From Circinella umbellata (taxonomy: Eukaryota > Mucoromycota > Mucoromycetes > Mucorales > Lichtheimiaceae), in the NCBI GenBank assembly GCA_025093555.1, contig JAIWNF010000048.1, positions 186,001 through 250,000 of the forward strand: DNA of 64,000 nucleotides. The letters run 5' to 3'. Under the pieces are notes generated by a model. It was not told the DNA's origin. It worked only from the letters and a program-made list of their open reading frames with translations, and searched no databases. Positions 47,269 to 61,100 of this stretch are shown piece after piece. How positions within the stretch are numbered: position 1 is the stretch's first letter; the number at the start of each line of letters is the position of its first letter. The position numbers and the translations under genes are program-made.

Positions 47269-49454
47269 AACCTTTTTTATTACTGATTAACATTACTTTT
47301 TTATTTTCCTCCCCGCATTCATTTTTTGTGTTCTTTTTATGTTGTAGATAGATTTTTTTAATAAACTTTTGAAAGAAAAAAAAGTATTTAATGTACTACT
47401 TTATTACCCCTCCCTCCTTCATTTCATTATTTTTTCTCATTCACCCCTCTCCTCCATTTCTTCATTATATAAAATTAATTATGTAAAATCGTTATATGGT
47501 ACTTAACAACTGATGTATGGGTTTGGATAATCTATGTAGAAGAAAAAAACTGCTTAGATGGTGTGTGTTTCAATTATATAATAGTGCACTTGTGCATTTA
47601 TCCAATACAGTATATTTAGGATGATGATGAAACAACAAGTGTGCCAAATCGATCTAATACAATGATAGTCATAAATAATTTTTTGATCGGTCCATCCCTT
47701 CCTTTTATGTGCTCATCATCATAACAGCCCTGTTAATGAGTATTCTTTGTTTTTACGTAACCATCAGTAGTATGCGATATTATAGAATTCCTTTGGACAG
47801 TCGTAGTATAGATCAATCCTTGAAATGCATCTACTTTAGTTGTAATATTTCCATACTCCCGTGTTTCTCATATCGTTATATCCCTTCCATTTTCATTTTT
47901 TTTCTGAGCTGATGAGAGAAAAAAGCTTCATTACCATGTGCTCATCTTTTCGTCTTCTATAATAATAAAAAACCTTATTTCGACCTAGTAGCACATATTA
48001 TCCTTCTATATTTTTCTTAGTTTCCCATAAACCATTTGTACCGCTCTTCGAGGTTCTCCAACCTCTTTCATTATTAGGAAGATAAATAAATGCTACAACC
48101 ATGATTATTTTCTCCTGGTCCCGACTTTTCAACGTTCAAAATACACTTGTTGAAAGACATTCTGTAGAATTATTTTGGACGTAACGCCAGTGCCAGGGAG
48201 TCGGCGAGGAGGAAGCTGAAAATCAAAGAATGATAGGCACGTGAGGTTTCGGCCCCGCGCATTGAAGAAGATGCTAAAATAGTAACAGCTATATGCACCA
48301 CTCTTACAAACACTTCAATATGTGCGGTTTTTTCATGATACTTATGGTATGTAGAGAGTTGTTTTCATTGTTGATAGTTTGCTTCTTGGAATGACTCCCT
48401 GATTATTATACTAGATGATGAAAAACTATACTTATTCAACAAAGATTACATTAATCTTCCAAGGATTTCACTTATGAGAGAAAATTTTCATTGGTCGAAC
48501 CAAAAATTGTATTTGGTGCCCCCAAAATTTATATTTTTAAACGCAAAATACTATACTTGGTTCCATAATAGAATTCGATCCATAAATACATCTTCCGAGA
48601 GAAACCAGAAGACCGCATCTTTTTTAAGTCTCCGGTTGTTGTCTGAGCAAGATACCAATCATTAATAACAAAAAAGAATTCCTAAAGTTTCCTTTTCGAA
48701 TACAAATGCAATTGCATTTTTAATAACACCACATGGTAGCTATAGTGATATAATATTAATACTATGTAAAGATAAAACGAAACTGGAACGTTATGAACGG
48801 ATTTTTTTTACTTTTTACATTATGCACCTCGATTTAATGATAATGTGTAACAGGATACTATACAGGTCACGTTTTTATCCTGAATGCACTCGGGAGAGAA
48901 AAAATTATCTCAGCTAACGAATACTGGGAAAAACACTCAACTTGAATTATATGTAGCAGAGATGACAAAAATAAAATAAAAAAGCATCGCGACAAAATTA
49001 ATTTAAGAAAACTTTCATGCTAAAAATTACATATTAAACGTATTAAAAGAGCATAGTCTATTTTTTTTTTTTTTTGTGTACGTACAGGTTAATGTTGTTA
49101 ATTTGTGCGGATAATGGAAGCTTTTTTTTCATCGGAGCAAGCCGACATAAAAGAAGGGAGAAGCATGTGTTGCAATGACCAACCGAAATCTAAAATTATA
49201 TTTCTTTTACTTTCTTTTTTGCCATGCTCGCCAAGAAGCACCTTATTTTTAACCTCCCGCATATGAAATTTCATTGTTGCTTGTTGTTCCCAAACGAAAA
49301 AAAAAGTTTTTTCTTCTTTGTTTTTTTTTTTTTTTCTTTTTTCTTTTTCTTTGTATAGTGTATACATTTTCCATTAGACTCTTTTTTCCTAGATACCCTG
49401 TTTTCTTTATTCTCTCTCCTTTCTTTTCTAATTTCCTTTTTATTTCTAACTACC
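47269..49454. other. Long A+T-rich intergenic region
   Basis: About 2.2 kb without a gene. It has a GC-richer island at about 48178-48270 with no open frame of note, T-runs, and a pyrimidine-rich leader before the gene at 49455. Confidence 0.5.
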
Positions 49455-50574
49455 ATGTTAATAAATCAACGCAGGATACGGTTGTCATCAATCGTCACTG
49501 GTATCACGATATTATGGTTATGTCTGTGTCTTCTACAACAAGAAGTCAACGCGAATCCTGCAGATGGAGGTGACATAATGCAACAGCGACAAAATAGCCC
49601 TGTATTATTGAGAAAACGACAAGGTAACAACAAAGAAGTATCTTAAGAGTAATAGCGTTACCATGGGGATAATGACAAATGATAATATATATATATATAT
49701 TTATAAGAATACCCTTTAATCAATTTTAAAATATATGTTCATTTTAAATATAAAAAGAAACACAACCTGCTGAATCATCACAGGTACAACCGCAACCAAC
49801 ACCTACTCAATCGAATAATGTCAACACAGCACCACAAGCAACAGCTACCAGTGGTTCCGGTGCTCCTGTTGCTAGCGGTTCCGCTGGAGCTGGAGGCAAC
49901 AACACCGATCCATTAGCTGGTTTACCAACTTCTGCCAGCTTTGGTAACTCCATTTATCCTGGCGCTGCTACCTTTGCCACACCTAAACCAAGTGGATCTG
50001 TTTCTCCATTATATCGTATCGACCCAAAAGAAAACATTACTTTTGCCTGGGCATTCACTAATCTTCGTGTTCAACCTGCGAATTTGACATTAGCTGCTCT
50101 CGGACCTAATTCAGTAACATACACTATTTCAGCCATGGCAGGTGCTGCAACAAGTGCTGTTTGGCATTTATCAGATATTCCGACTAATTCCCCAGCTTTA
50201 ATGAATGGATATTATCAAATTCAGTTATATGATCAACGTGGTGTTTCTGCTTTCCCTGCACCAGGCTGGCTTTCACCTTTAACAACATTATCAATTGCTT
50301 TTTATACCGGTGAAGTTTATACAGATTCTACCGCTACGATAGGTAATTTTCCACTATTATCAATATTATTCGTCATCTATCACTGCTACTGTCTTCTTTC
50401 TTTTTCCTTTTTCCGTTTTGAAATGTTAACATATATCACTTTTCAATTTCATAATTTTATATAATAGGTGATGCATGCCCTACTTGTTTTTATGATGGAG
50501 CAATTGCACTTGGCTCTGCATTTGGTCTTGCTTGTATAACATCAGCTCTTTTTATTTATAATTTAATATATTAA
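49455..50574 (+). CDS. DUF7137-like surface/secretory protein
   Basis: Three exons (49455-49623, 49758-50342, 50468-50574) give 286 aa. The N-terminus RLSSIVTGITILWLCLCLLQ is a signal peptide or signal anchor; then comes a Q/S/T/A/G-rich stalk (residues about 40-115). The conserved domain runs SPLYRIDPKENITFAWAFTN, WHLSDIPTNSPALMNGYYQI, LYDQRGVSAFPAPGWLSPLT and AFYTGEVYT. It ends with DACPTCFYDGAIALGSAFGL and a C-terminal hydrophobic helix, which suggests a membrane anchor or GPI signal. This matches fungal proteins annotated DUF7137, whose function is unknown. A cell-surface location is inferred from the signal and the terminal helix. Introns 1 and 2 are phase 1 and both keep frame. Confidence 0.82.
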
Positions 50575-53500
50575 GTAAAGCTTGTAACAATTTAATGTAC
50601 TATTATATACATCAAGAATATGATTTGTTTTGTTTTTAATTTGACTCTTTAATGGTTTATCAACTGTGTTTGCTTAATTCACAAATTTAGGGATCATTAT
50701 AGCAATATATAATCACGAACGAAATTGAGCAGCACTTAATAGTGCACATACACGCGATAAATGTAATATCCTTCATGTTCATTTAATTATTCCAAAACTT
50801 ATTTTATTCTTGAATACATAGGCTTAATACCCTCCCCCCTTAACATATGACATGTAATATAGTACATCATACATCTTATATATATTCTATATACACGAGT
50901 TATAATTGGCACTAGATCGAACAAGTCTATCTTCTAATGCTGGTCATAATATCACTTTCTGTTGTATTACGTGTATTTATTATGATATGTAAATAATACG
51001 TTATAATAATTATACACTGAGGAGCAAACACATTACGACTCCACTACTACATACTACTGTAAAAAAAGCATAAAACATCGATAAAACAGGGCTATATGCA
51101 TAAAAAGCTATAAAGTACATTGTCATTAGGTAAAACATATAAATATATTTTTCTCATCTGAACTTATCGGTCTGTTGTGTCTTATAGATGATTTCAAGCT
51201 AAATGGCTTCAATTTTTCTTTGATGACCATTATAGCAACTCACATAATATAGTATATGATAAGTTCCCTCGGGGTTGTTAATAATAACCAATAATAATTA
51301 CCGAGATATTTCTGTTATCATTATTACCACATATTACCTACAACTAAACGTTTCTAATATAGCATGAATCCAAACTCAAAACTGTTGTTTTTGCATGAAA
51401 AGAGATTAGAATTTAGCGCATCGTGTCAAGTGTGCCATGATAGTTATGAAAAAAAAGATGGTTAGAAATAAAAAATAAAAAAATTACTCTCATGCAGATT
51501 TTTTTCTTGATTTTTTTTTTTTTGGTATTATCCCGTTTGCTCCGATAAATGAAAGGTAGAGGTCATAAGATATTCCGCATAATTGTACATAATGTAAAGA
51601 AAGTTACTTCGTCTTCCAACTCCTTAATATATCAACGTAACCTATGTGCCCGTTTGTACATAAGGCCTTAAATACGTATCAATAATAATAGCTAAAAAGG
51701 TTCACTAGAATAAATGATAAACAATGTATCTAGGGCAACACCGCACACAATAAAAAAAAATGCAGGAACAAGGACGCATTCTGAAGTAGGTTATCAAATA
51801 TCTTGTAATAGGTATGAAATTACTGTTTAATATTGATATTGATTGATAGATAACAATAGAGGATAACATCAATTAGTTGCTCTTTCTTTTTATGCCTTAA
51901 AATAGTGGCCTCTTAATAAAAGAAGAGTTTACTAAATAAAGAAATAATAGCACTACTAACACCTCCTTTTTTTTTGCTTTTTTCTCAAATTCGAAGCTTT
52001 AAACATTATAGACTAAAAAGGCCACATAATATTTTTATTTCATACGAACTTAAACAATTTTGTCTTTAGCTGCATTTAAAAAATATATATGTTCATACCA
52101 TTTCAGTCATTGAGGTCCAGACTTTTATACATACCAGATCCCACATAATTCGGCACATGTATTCTATAATGTAATTGTATTACCTACAACTGTATTTTTT
52201 TTTTGTAATTAAAAAGTCATGAAATAGGATGATAATGCAGTATCAGCCGCTTATTTATAAAAACGTACAGATAGAACAGTAGTACAGTGATATATATTGA
52301 TATATACTACACATTGACTGCATCATAATACACAAATATAATTAATGTAAACAACCAAAAAAAAGCATATATTTTCTTGAATTTTAATTCTATTAGGAAA
52401 ACATTTTACTATACTGGTAAGTATATCCTCTTATTGTGACAATCTTTTGAAAAAATAATCATGATGGCAAGCAAAAAAGAAACGTAAAATAATATTTTAA
52501 CCCATTTTTTTTCCATTTGTCATTACTATTGATATCATTATCCCCTTGTTACACTTGTTTGATCATATATTTATTGCTTTCATAGCATAGCTAAATATAA
52601 TAACAACGGCTAATAAAGAAGATACTTCTGTTTGTTTGATGAGAAGAATTAGTCATTTATCGTGATTGTAGTAAAAAAAATCCTGATTTACTTTTCCATT
52701 ATGTACAGTTAAATTCAGGACTGAACCATAAAAAAAACGAACATTTTACACTATGAGGCCTTTTTTTGTAACAAGAAAATAAGCAATAAAGATTCTGTAC
52801 GATAGAATTTTTAAATAACATTTTCAATAATGATAAGTTATCGTTTTATTGGGTTGTGCTGCTGTGAGTCATATCTATCGCATATAATCATCTGAGGGCA
52901 ATATATAAACAAAAAACGTGGGTCTTTTCACTTTTTATTATTATTCTAATTATTATTAATATAACTAATCCATGAAAAATATCAGATCACGGGGATGTTA
53001 ACGTGTTATTCTTGGGGGGAGGAAGGGGGGGAGAAGAAGAAGTATATTTTATACAAATACGCTTGATTCAAGTTCAACGAACCAACCATATCCTTGTAAT
53101 CATTTTCATAATTACAAAAGGGTTAACCAAAAATCCAGGAGTAAAGGTAACGGTGATACAAAAAAATGACGATGGTGTTGCATTATTAAAAAAGAGATAA
53201 TGATAGCAAATGATGGAGGTAGATCCCTTGCATTTTTATTGGCCCCCCTTTTTCTACATTATGTCTTCTAACTCCACTTGTCTAATTTCTTTAACAGCCC
53301 ACCAACATTTTTAAAAACGTGACAAAACCGCCAAAACTTTACCCTTATTTTTTAAAGATGCAAGTTATTATAAGCATGAGTATTATTATTATATATGTGT
53401 ACCTGTACGTATCACCACTTATAAAATACACAAGAAACACTTGGTGTGTAACATAACATACCTAATCAGGATTATAAGTATACATATTTGTTGGGTCAGA

Positions 53501-53720
53501 TGTCAAGCAAAAAAAAAGAAAAAAGCAACGATTGGTTTTATAAATAATCTCTCTTCTTGTCTCTTTTCCCCTTTTCCCTTGCTTTTCTTTTTATTCTTTT
53601 TTCTTTCTTTGATAAAAAAAAAGTCGATCAATTTTTGAAACTTGAAAACATTTTCGTTTCTTTCATTTAGTATTTGTGTTGTACCATAGCCTTTTCTTTT
53701 ATCTTGCATTTCTTTGAATA
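50575..53720. other. Long A+T-rich intergenic region
   Basis: About 3.1 kb of A+T-rich sequence with many stops in all frames. It has a G-run at 53013-53031 and pyrimidine runs before the gene at 53721. No feature is supported. Confidence 0.55.
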
Positions 53721-54352
53721 ATGGAGCTTAATATTTGCTTGTACTGTGAAAAACGCTTGCTTGATGAGGTATTTATTTGCTTTTGTTTCATGTTGCTGTC
53801 TTTCGTGCTACTGTTTTTCTTTCTTTTTTTTAAAAAAACAAGAAGCACTATTAGTTGATATTAATCGTAATATAATAATAATAATAGAGCACAGCTTTTT
53901 GTTCGACTCTTTGTCAAGCGAACGAGGCAGCTAAAACAACATCGACCGAAGACGTTTTTGATCTACAATTATCGTCGAGTCCTCCCCTTACATCATTGAT
54001 ATCATCTCCTCATCGTCGTCGTCGTCGATCTTATTACGAATCATCAGCGTATAGGCAGCGTCGGATTTCTAGTACAACAATTAATAGTACTTCTTCAACA
54101 ACGCCTCCACTTTTATCATCTAATTCATCTATATCTTCGTCGTCCGTGCTTTCAGACGGTTCATTTTATTCATCTTCTTCATGTGACGATAAAGAAAATT
54201 GTTTGATGTTTCATCGATCTCAACAACAACAACAATGTCACCATAACCACAAACAACAACAATATTATCATCAAATGATTCAACACACTTCATCATCTTC
54301 GACAGACGTCAATAATAATGATCTTGTACATACTCCTGCACTTTACGCGTAA
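53721..54352 (+). CDS. Ecl1-like zinc-binding protein
   Basis: Two exons (53721-53768, 53888-54352) give 170 aa, joined in phase 0. The N-terminus MELNICLYCEKRLLDE joins STAFCSTLCQANEA, so cysteines at 6, 9, 21 and 25 form the C-x2-C ... C-x3-C pattern of the Ecl1/2/3 chronological-lifespan family. The remainder is S-, R-, H- and Q-rich and disordered. In Schizosaccharomyces pombe, Ecl1-family genes extend lifespan under sulfur or nutrient limitation. The role here is inferred from the short zinc motif alone. The stop lies in a GTAAAT context (TACGCGTAAAT), so a further exon after a 54351-54632 intron cannot be excluded; it would add IICSRQF and end at TGA. Confidence 0.65.
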
Positions 54353-57300
54353 ATATTTATCAACTTTTTCTTTGTTCTTTTTCTATTCTCCCTTTTCTTT
54401 ATTTCTTCAAATATCATATACAAATATTCTGTTTCTCCCTTCAAAAAAAACAACTATTTTATTATTCACTTCTCTCATTGTGTTTCTTTATTTCTTTGTC
54501 CGTTCTTTTTTTATTCATCATCTAAACTTCTCTTATCTATTGTCGTACATTTTATATCTTAACAAATCAAAATACTTCTTTTTTTTGTTGTAATATGATT
54601 CTTATATTCTTTCTTTCTTTTTTTCTTCAAGTATAATTTGCTCCCGTCAATTTTGATGTACTTGAGTTTCTATCTCTTTTTTCTTTTGTATGTATGCTAA
54701 ATCTCTACCTTTCTTTATTATCTACATTATTTTTTATTTCTTTTGCATAACGAACTATTATATCTCTCCTTCGCCCCATTAAACCTTCTTGCACAAATTC
54801 ATGCATCTTTCTCTCTTTTTTATTTTGGTATATGATTATAATTTTTCCAATCAATTATTTCTATATATATATAATATCTATGAATATTTTTTTCTTCTTT
54901 TGTTTTTTTTACATTATTACATTACCACACAATTTGCCATGATACTTTGTATCATAGACACACAATAGCCAATGTTATATTAAATTACCGAATAAAGCTT
55001 TGTGTATCTTTTTATTATTACTATAAAATATCACCTAAGGTAGTCAACTACCAAGGGAACCGATTAACATTATAATAAACCAACCCCCCTTACATGTTAA
55101 TGATAAATATTACATCACTATTTTTTGGTAAGGAAAAGAAATATCAATTAGTGGAACCGGAAGTAAAGGCCGAGACATCGGAAGAAGGCAAAAAGGCTAA
55201 ATCCGGTGACCCATTTTGGTTGACGTACTATATAGTCTGCATAATATAATAAAGTGAAGAAAGAAGTAATAATGTATCACACAATACATAAGATAAAAGA
55301 CCGATTCGGAAGATCGTCATAACTTTTTTTTTGTTATCATTCGTATTACTTTCTGTTATCTTAAGTATAAACAGGGTTCAACCGCCATAATAAAATAGAA
55401 GAAAAAGGTTCTTGATCATTTATTTTGAGTCATTCAACGAGTTAACCATATCTTTTAGTATCACAATCCGTGTCAATGGTAGTAATAAGATATTATTTTT
55501 ATAAATACAATATAATATAATGGTAAATAAAAAAGAATATCGCCTGTTTTAACATTCATTTAGATTTGGTAAAATAAATAAAAATTAATTGTTTTAAGAT
55601 TGAAATGCCCGTGAAGTTTATAATATTGTATAGGAAAAGGAGAGATCTATCGTTAAAGAAGTCAAAATGATGTTTTTATTTATTTATGTGCTGCAGTTCT
55701 TATCTTTTCTTACTATTAATATTTATTTCACTATAAAAGTACATATATTTTTTTCCACAAGTGATAAAGACCAATTAGCATCTAGTGTAACCATGTTGTG
55801 AAACGGAATACCCAGTGCGTGCGGTTTATGGAAACAGTTGTTCATGCTGTTGCTCATGGCAACAACAAAAAAACTACTATGTCCGAGGCACCAGGTGATC
55901 TAGTCTTACATTTAATAATTACAAAAATGTTAGGGTAACTGATTTAAATACCACAAATACGTACGTTGAGCATCGGCCTATCAGTATAATATTTTCCTCT
56001 CTAATACTTTGTAAAGTAATAAATAAAAGAGGATCTCGCGTGTCACTATTTTATTTATAACAACTCGAGGCTCGTTTGTCGTGACTTTTTTTATTATTAT
56101 ACATCGCGCTCATTCAATATATTATTATTTAGTGTTATAGTTAAATTCTTCAATAGCGACAACAAGTGAATGTGTGTATTCTATCAGCAAATGGGTACAG
56201 CGAGTACTATATCAGTGAACATTTGATGAAAAAACTATATCATCATCAATTTTGTGGCAAACTGCTATACAATATATCTATGTGCACCTAATTTCTTTAT
56301 CAATGTTCTTTGAATCTGCGCACTTTTTTGATTAAATAAGGGAATGACTACGGGCATGCCCTTTGTCTACCCTTCGTCTACCTTTCTTCTTCTTTTATTC
56401 ATAATATTCACAATCTCAACAATACTTATTAGCAATATATTTAACGTATTGTGTCAATTGAACATAGACTTTCTATATCTATGATACCCATTAAAAATCA
56501 CTGAAGCAAAAAATTATAAAATAAGGCAATATATTGTAGCTATACAAAGAAGCCAATAACAAAGGAGCAAAGCAGTAAGGGATAGATTAAAAAGTGGTAC
56601 TAAATGTGGACATATATTAGTGATACGTACGTACGTAATATATTATGTTATGTCATAAATAAACAAAATTACAAGAAAAGAACATATAAATGATAATATT
56701 GAATGGGTGGGGTCATAAGAGCAGCTGAAAAAAGGATTATTATACCTAGGATAAAGTAGTGATCTATATGCTTAATACAGATTACGAAGTAAGAAAGCAC
56801 TATATAACTAGGGAAGAAGAAAAAAGTTGGGCCACACATAGTAGAACGAAAAAAAGATGGCATAAATATAATAGTACAAAACGATAAAAAAATCAAATCA
56901 ACATATCATATATGAATAAGAATAGCTTATAGAAATCTCTTTTAAAAGTCACAACCTTCGTCTTGTAGCTCATGGTAGACTTCAGAGCCAATATTTTGAT
57001 TCTTAAACAAGACTTCTATTACATCCTCATATGAAAAATTGCTGTAATTTTGTTGAATGAGTAAATCACAAGCCTCAAGCACAAGAACACTTGTATGAAG
57101 GATAGCGACATAGTCTTCGAATGCTATTTTCTTTGTTAGTGAATGAATTTATGTTGGAAAATCTAGCTGGTCGATGGATCCCCGTAATAGCGAGCTTATA
57201 TGATTATATACGTACAACATCAAACATTAGTTAAAGTACGATATTTCCATTACGTACATAAATTTACTTTAAAGTGCTATTACTAAAGTCTTCAATAATA

Positions 57301-58104
57301 AATATAAAAGCTGGATATAACTTTTACTTTAGGAATTAATTCTTAATATAAGTTAATATATATATATATATATTAATAGATTTTCAAATGGGCCGAAATT
57401 TTGATTACCATAAAGTATTCAAAGTATTCCAATTCAACAAGTCTCTCATATTTTTATTCATAACTCTTCTATTTAAAGTAGAGGAAAACACAGTTTAATA
57501 TAACAAACTTGAACAAGAGCAAGCATAAATAAAACAGACCATGGGCGCGCTATGTTACTAAAGCGCCCTTCCCTAAAATAGACAGATAAATTAGAATTAT
57601 TTGTTCAAAAGTAAGAATAAAAAAAGATTGTACTTTTTATTGGAACTGCCCAAAACTCTTATTGTCTAATTGTAGTTGCAAATAATGAGTGATAACCGCG
57701 CACAAATAAATATATTACGGGTTGCTAGTATTGTTTGGCTTCTTTTTTTTTGTTAGCAACATTGACAGTTGTCCATCCACTATCATTACTATTATTTTGT
57801 AGAAAAATAACTATTAAAAAAATGATATATTAATAACAACATAAAAACAGTGACGTATTTCGTCCTCTTACATTATGAATAGTATATGTCCATAATAAAT
57901 TTGACCGAGTATAAGCATATATCTTGCCTATGACGACAGTTTCATTGCCTAAAAAGGAAAAGGAGGGGACCAATATCAAACCCGAGCTTGTACTTAAAAT
58001 GACGTATGCGCGAAACAACAGTAAGGTTCCGCTACTCGCAACGCATAATTTTTTTTTCGTCTGTTCTTTGAATAAGCTCAGCTGATAACCTCTTTTTTTT
58101 GGTC
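54353..58104. other. Long A+T-rich intergenic region with coding relics
   Basis: About 3.75 kb. The first 550 bp are very T-rich, probably 3' UTR. Coding-like islands lie at 55148-55240 and 55790-55930, and a small gene relic at 56942-57220 on the minus strand is listed separately. A perfect GGGCATGCCC palindrome lies at 56353-56362. A 6-bp GC-rich stem (GGGCGC/GCGCCC) lies near 57544-57570. Confidence 0.5.
56942..57220 (-). pseudogene. Small gene relic with one in-frame stop
   Basis: From an ATG at 57220 the minus strand reads MLYVYNHISSLLRGSIDQLD, then FPT, a TAA at 57149-57151, then in the same frame IHSLTKKIAFEDYVAILHTS followed by VLVLEACDLLIQQN, FSYEDVIEVLFKNQN and a stop at 56942. The protein-like composition continues on both sides of the stop with no frame change, so a nonsense mutation is more likely than an intron. 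Family not recognised. Confidence 0.45.
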
Positions 58105-61100
58105 ATGGAGCAAAACGAACCAAATTCAGGGCACCCAGTACCACCAACTCATAAAGTAAATGATATTGGTAATCAGAAAGTAGCAGCCGTGACATCAAAA
58201 GAGCATGGTGGTAATACTTCCGAAGGAAATGCCATTGTACCTGCCAACATGTCGACAGCCTCAACACAGCAAGGTAAAAAAAAAAAAAAGGGGGAGGGTA
58301 CATCTCATACTTTCAAGTAGAAAATAACTAAAACAGAAATCTAATTTACTGTATTTTCTAAGGTGGTGATGCTAGATCAATAATAGTTGATGCATCCCAA
58401 ATACATAACAATAGTAATTCAATTGGTCAGACAACTACTACTAGTGCGGCGACGACGACGACTAATTCCTCTGAACAACAGCAACAGCCTCAGCAAACAC
58501 CAGGTGTTCCACAAACAGTTACTGCAGCCGATGAATCTGCCTTACAAAACCAAAAGCTGGTCGAAGAGTTTCAATATCTGCTTGAAAAAAGTCAAAGTTT
58601 ATTTAGTGGTCTACGGTACATATAAAATTTCCCATATTATGTATATTTGATAAGGATTGGTCTGTGTAAGCTCTTATATTCTTACTCGATATATTTTACT
58701 TTTATTTAGAGATCTTCCACCAACCGGTAGTCATCGACAGTGGAGACCTGTAAGTACATAAAAGTTACATAAAATGAAGGGGGGGGGAGACTGATATTAT
58801 ATATCTATCCACAACATAATGGTGAATATTGTTTTTGACTTTCAAGGAGAGATTAGTATTTTGAAAAAACATTCGAAGTGTATACAAAGGTAAATATTTA
58901 AATATATAAATTGGATTAAAAGCAAAAAAGAATGGGAGGAAGTGGGCCTTTTATTATTGTTAACCAACATATCATATTATCGTTATATATAAACTAGCTT
59001 TGGAAGTTTCAACAAACCCACAGGTATACTTCAATTCTCAATATCAATTGAGAGAAATAATTCAAAATTTAGAATTACTGATGAAAGTTTAAAGACCTAT
59101 ATTAGAGGATAAAAATAATTATGGATTGAAGCGATGGGAAGTTGGAGAAATTGCAAGCAAGATTGGACAACTGTATTATCATTACTAGTAAGTTTTTCTT
59201 GGTAATTAAATGGGAAAGAGCGGTATAGCAAACGAGATTATATTGTGTCGTAGAATAACTTTGTAAGAATGGAATGATTATTGCTAATAGCTTACGGACA
59301 AGTGATACAAGTTATTTACAAGAAGCATTTGTGTTTTATGATGCTATTCATGAACGGCAATATTTTAAAGATATTCTTGAAGTTAAAAAGTATGTAATTT
59401 TACTCTTTTGTCTATAGTATACATTGACTAATAACCTTTAATTTTTTCGTATCATTAGTCCTGCTTTGATGATCAAGAAAATGCGTTATTATGCGCGTTT
59501 TGTTGTTGTTAGCTTATTATTAAACAAAGATAGCAACATTCGTTTACTTATCAGTGAATTAGAAAGTCTCGTCGATGAATATACAAAAAGTTTTAAACCA
59601 CCGGATGCAAAGGAATGGCAAATTGTATTGGATGAAATCAATACTTTTATGGAAGCTGAAAAGAAATTGGCACCTGTCAGTGCAGATCGTATACCTGTCA
59701 CTGTGGAACACCGATTGTCTTGGTCAACAGGCTTCAGTCGTGCTGAAGCACAACATTCTAACAATACAAGACTAAAACTCCAAGAAGCTATTCTGGTTGG
59801 TAACTGTCAAAAACAAATCAAGTTTTCTGAACTTACATTAGATATGTATCGAATCTTGCAAAGTCTCGAGATGCAACCTGCAGGTACAACAACAGCACCA
59901 ACGGTAACGGCAGCAACAAATCCAACTTCAACAACAACAGTAAGTAACCATCAACAACAAAAGGGTACGGCAAGTACAACTAAGGCATCATCTGTAAAGG
60001 AACAAACAGCAGTTCAAGATGGGAAGGACCCAGTCATGTCAAAAGAAAAATCCACGGCTACCGCACGTAGTACTGTAGGAGTTAATGATGGCGCAGCTGC
60101 TGGAGGTGTAGGAACTAATACATCATCAACACCTTCAAATGATGTGCAACAGCAACAATCACAAGAACAATTACAGGTGGCTCAAGAACAATCACAGCAG
60201 CAGCAGCAACAACAACAACAACATCAACAACAAATGAATGCAAGTAATATAGTTTCTACTGCTCCTAGTGGCGGGGGCGATAAAGGAATTGTAGCAAGGC
60301 GTATTAACCCACATAAATATTTACTTTATCGTCCTTCACTCAGTCAACTTTTTGTCTATATATCAACAGCATTCAAAGATACCGCGGATAATGGTGTCAT
60401 GTTCCTTTACTTATCAGCCGATGGTTGCGAATATCCTGATGCTCCTGATCCAGGTTATAAAAGTGGTGTAGCAACCAACAGTAGGAAAACTCAGCAACAG
60501 CAACAACAGCAGCAAAATATCAATGCGACATCTGGTAGTGCTATTACAGAACGATCCGATCCAACCCCAGCTTCTAATGGAGGTGGTAATAGTGGTGGTG
60601 GAGGTAACAGCGGAGCAACAGGTGCTTCTACATCAACTTCAGCTAATCCAACAACTGCTAATATTAATCCTGGGGGACCTTCATCTACAGCAATTCAAGC
60701 TGCCCCTATTGTTTCTTCTGTTCACTGCCTTCATCCAGCAGACCTCATACCATTTACAAGGAAACCATTGTTCTTAATTATTGATAGCAGTAGCAGTGTT
60801 GGTTTTAGTACGATACCCAATATATTTGATCAGCCTGTGATGAGCTTAATGTCACCAGTCGAATATCCATCCTCTGTACAAGATAGAAGCGAGATTGGCA
60901 GTTTATTTACCTTGTTTCTTCATACCCCTTTGCTTGGATTTTGTTCTGTGTCGGATATTGGAAATTTGGAGCAAGAAATTTGGAATAACTGTGTTTCATT
61001 GATAGCATCTATGGAACAAAAGATTGGCGAGACTTTGTTAACACATCCAGATGTTGGTAAGGGGATTTTTTTTTTGGTGTTTTTTATGAAAAGTATATAT

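Noticed and set aside
48474..48665. 63-codon plus-strand frame (MRENFHWSNQKLYLVPPKFI)
   Set aside because: A+T-driven composition, no splice motifs or domain; chance open frame.
57541..57572. GC-rich hairpin as a terminator or attachment site
   Set aside because: A single six-base stem with a loop of about 14 nt, no nearby gene end and no repeat elsewhere in the window; likely chance.
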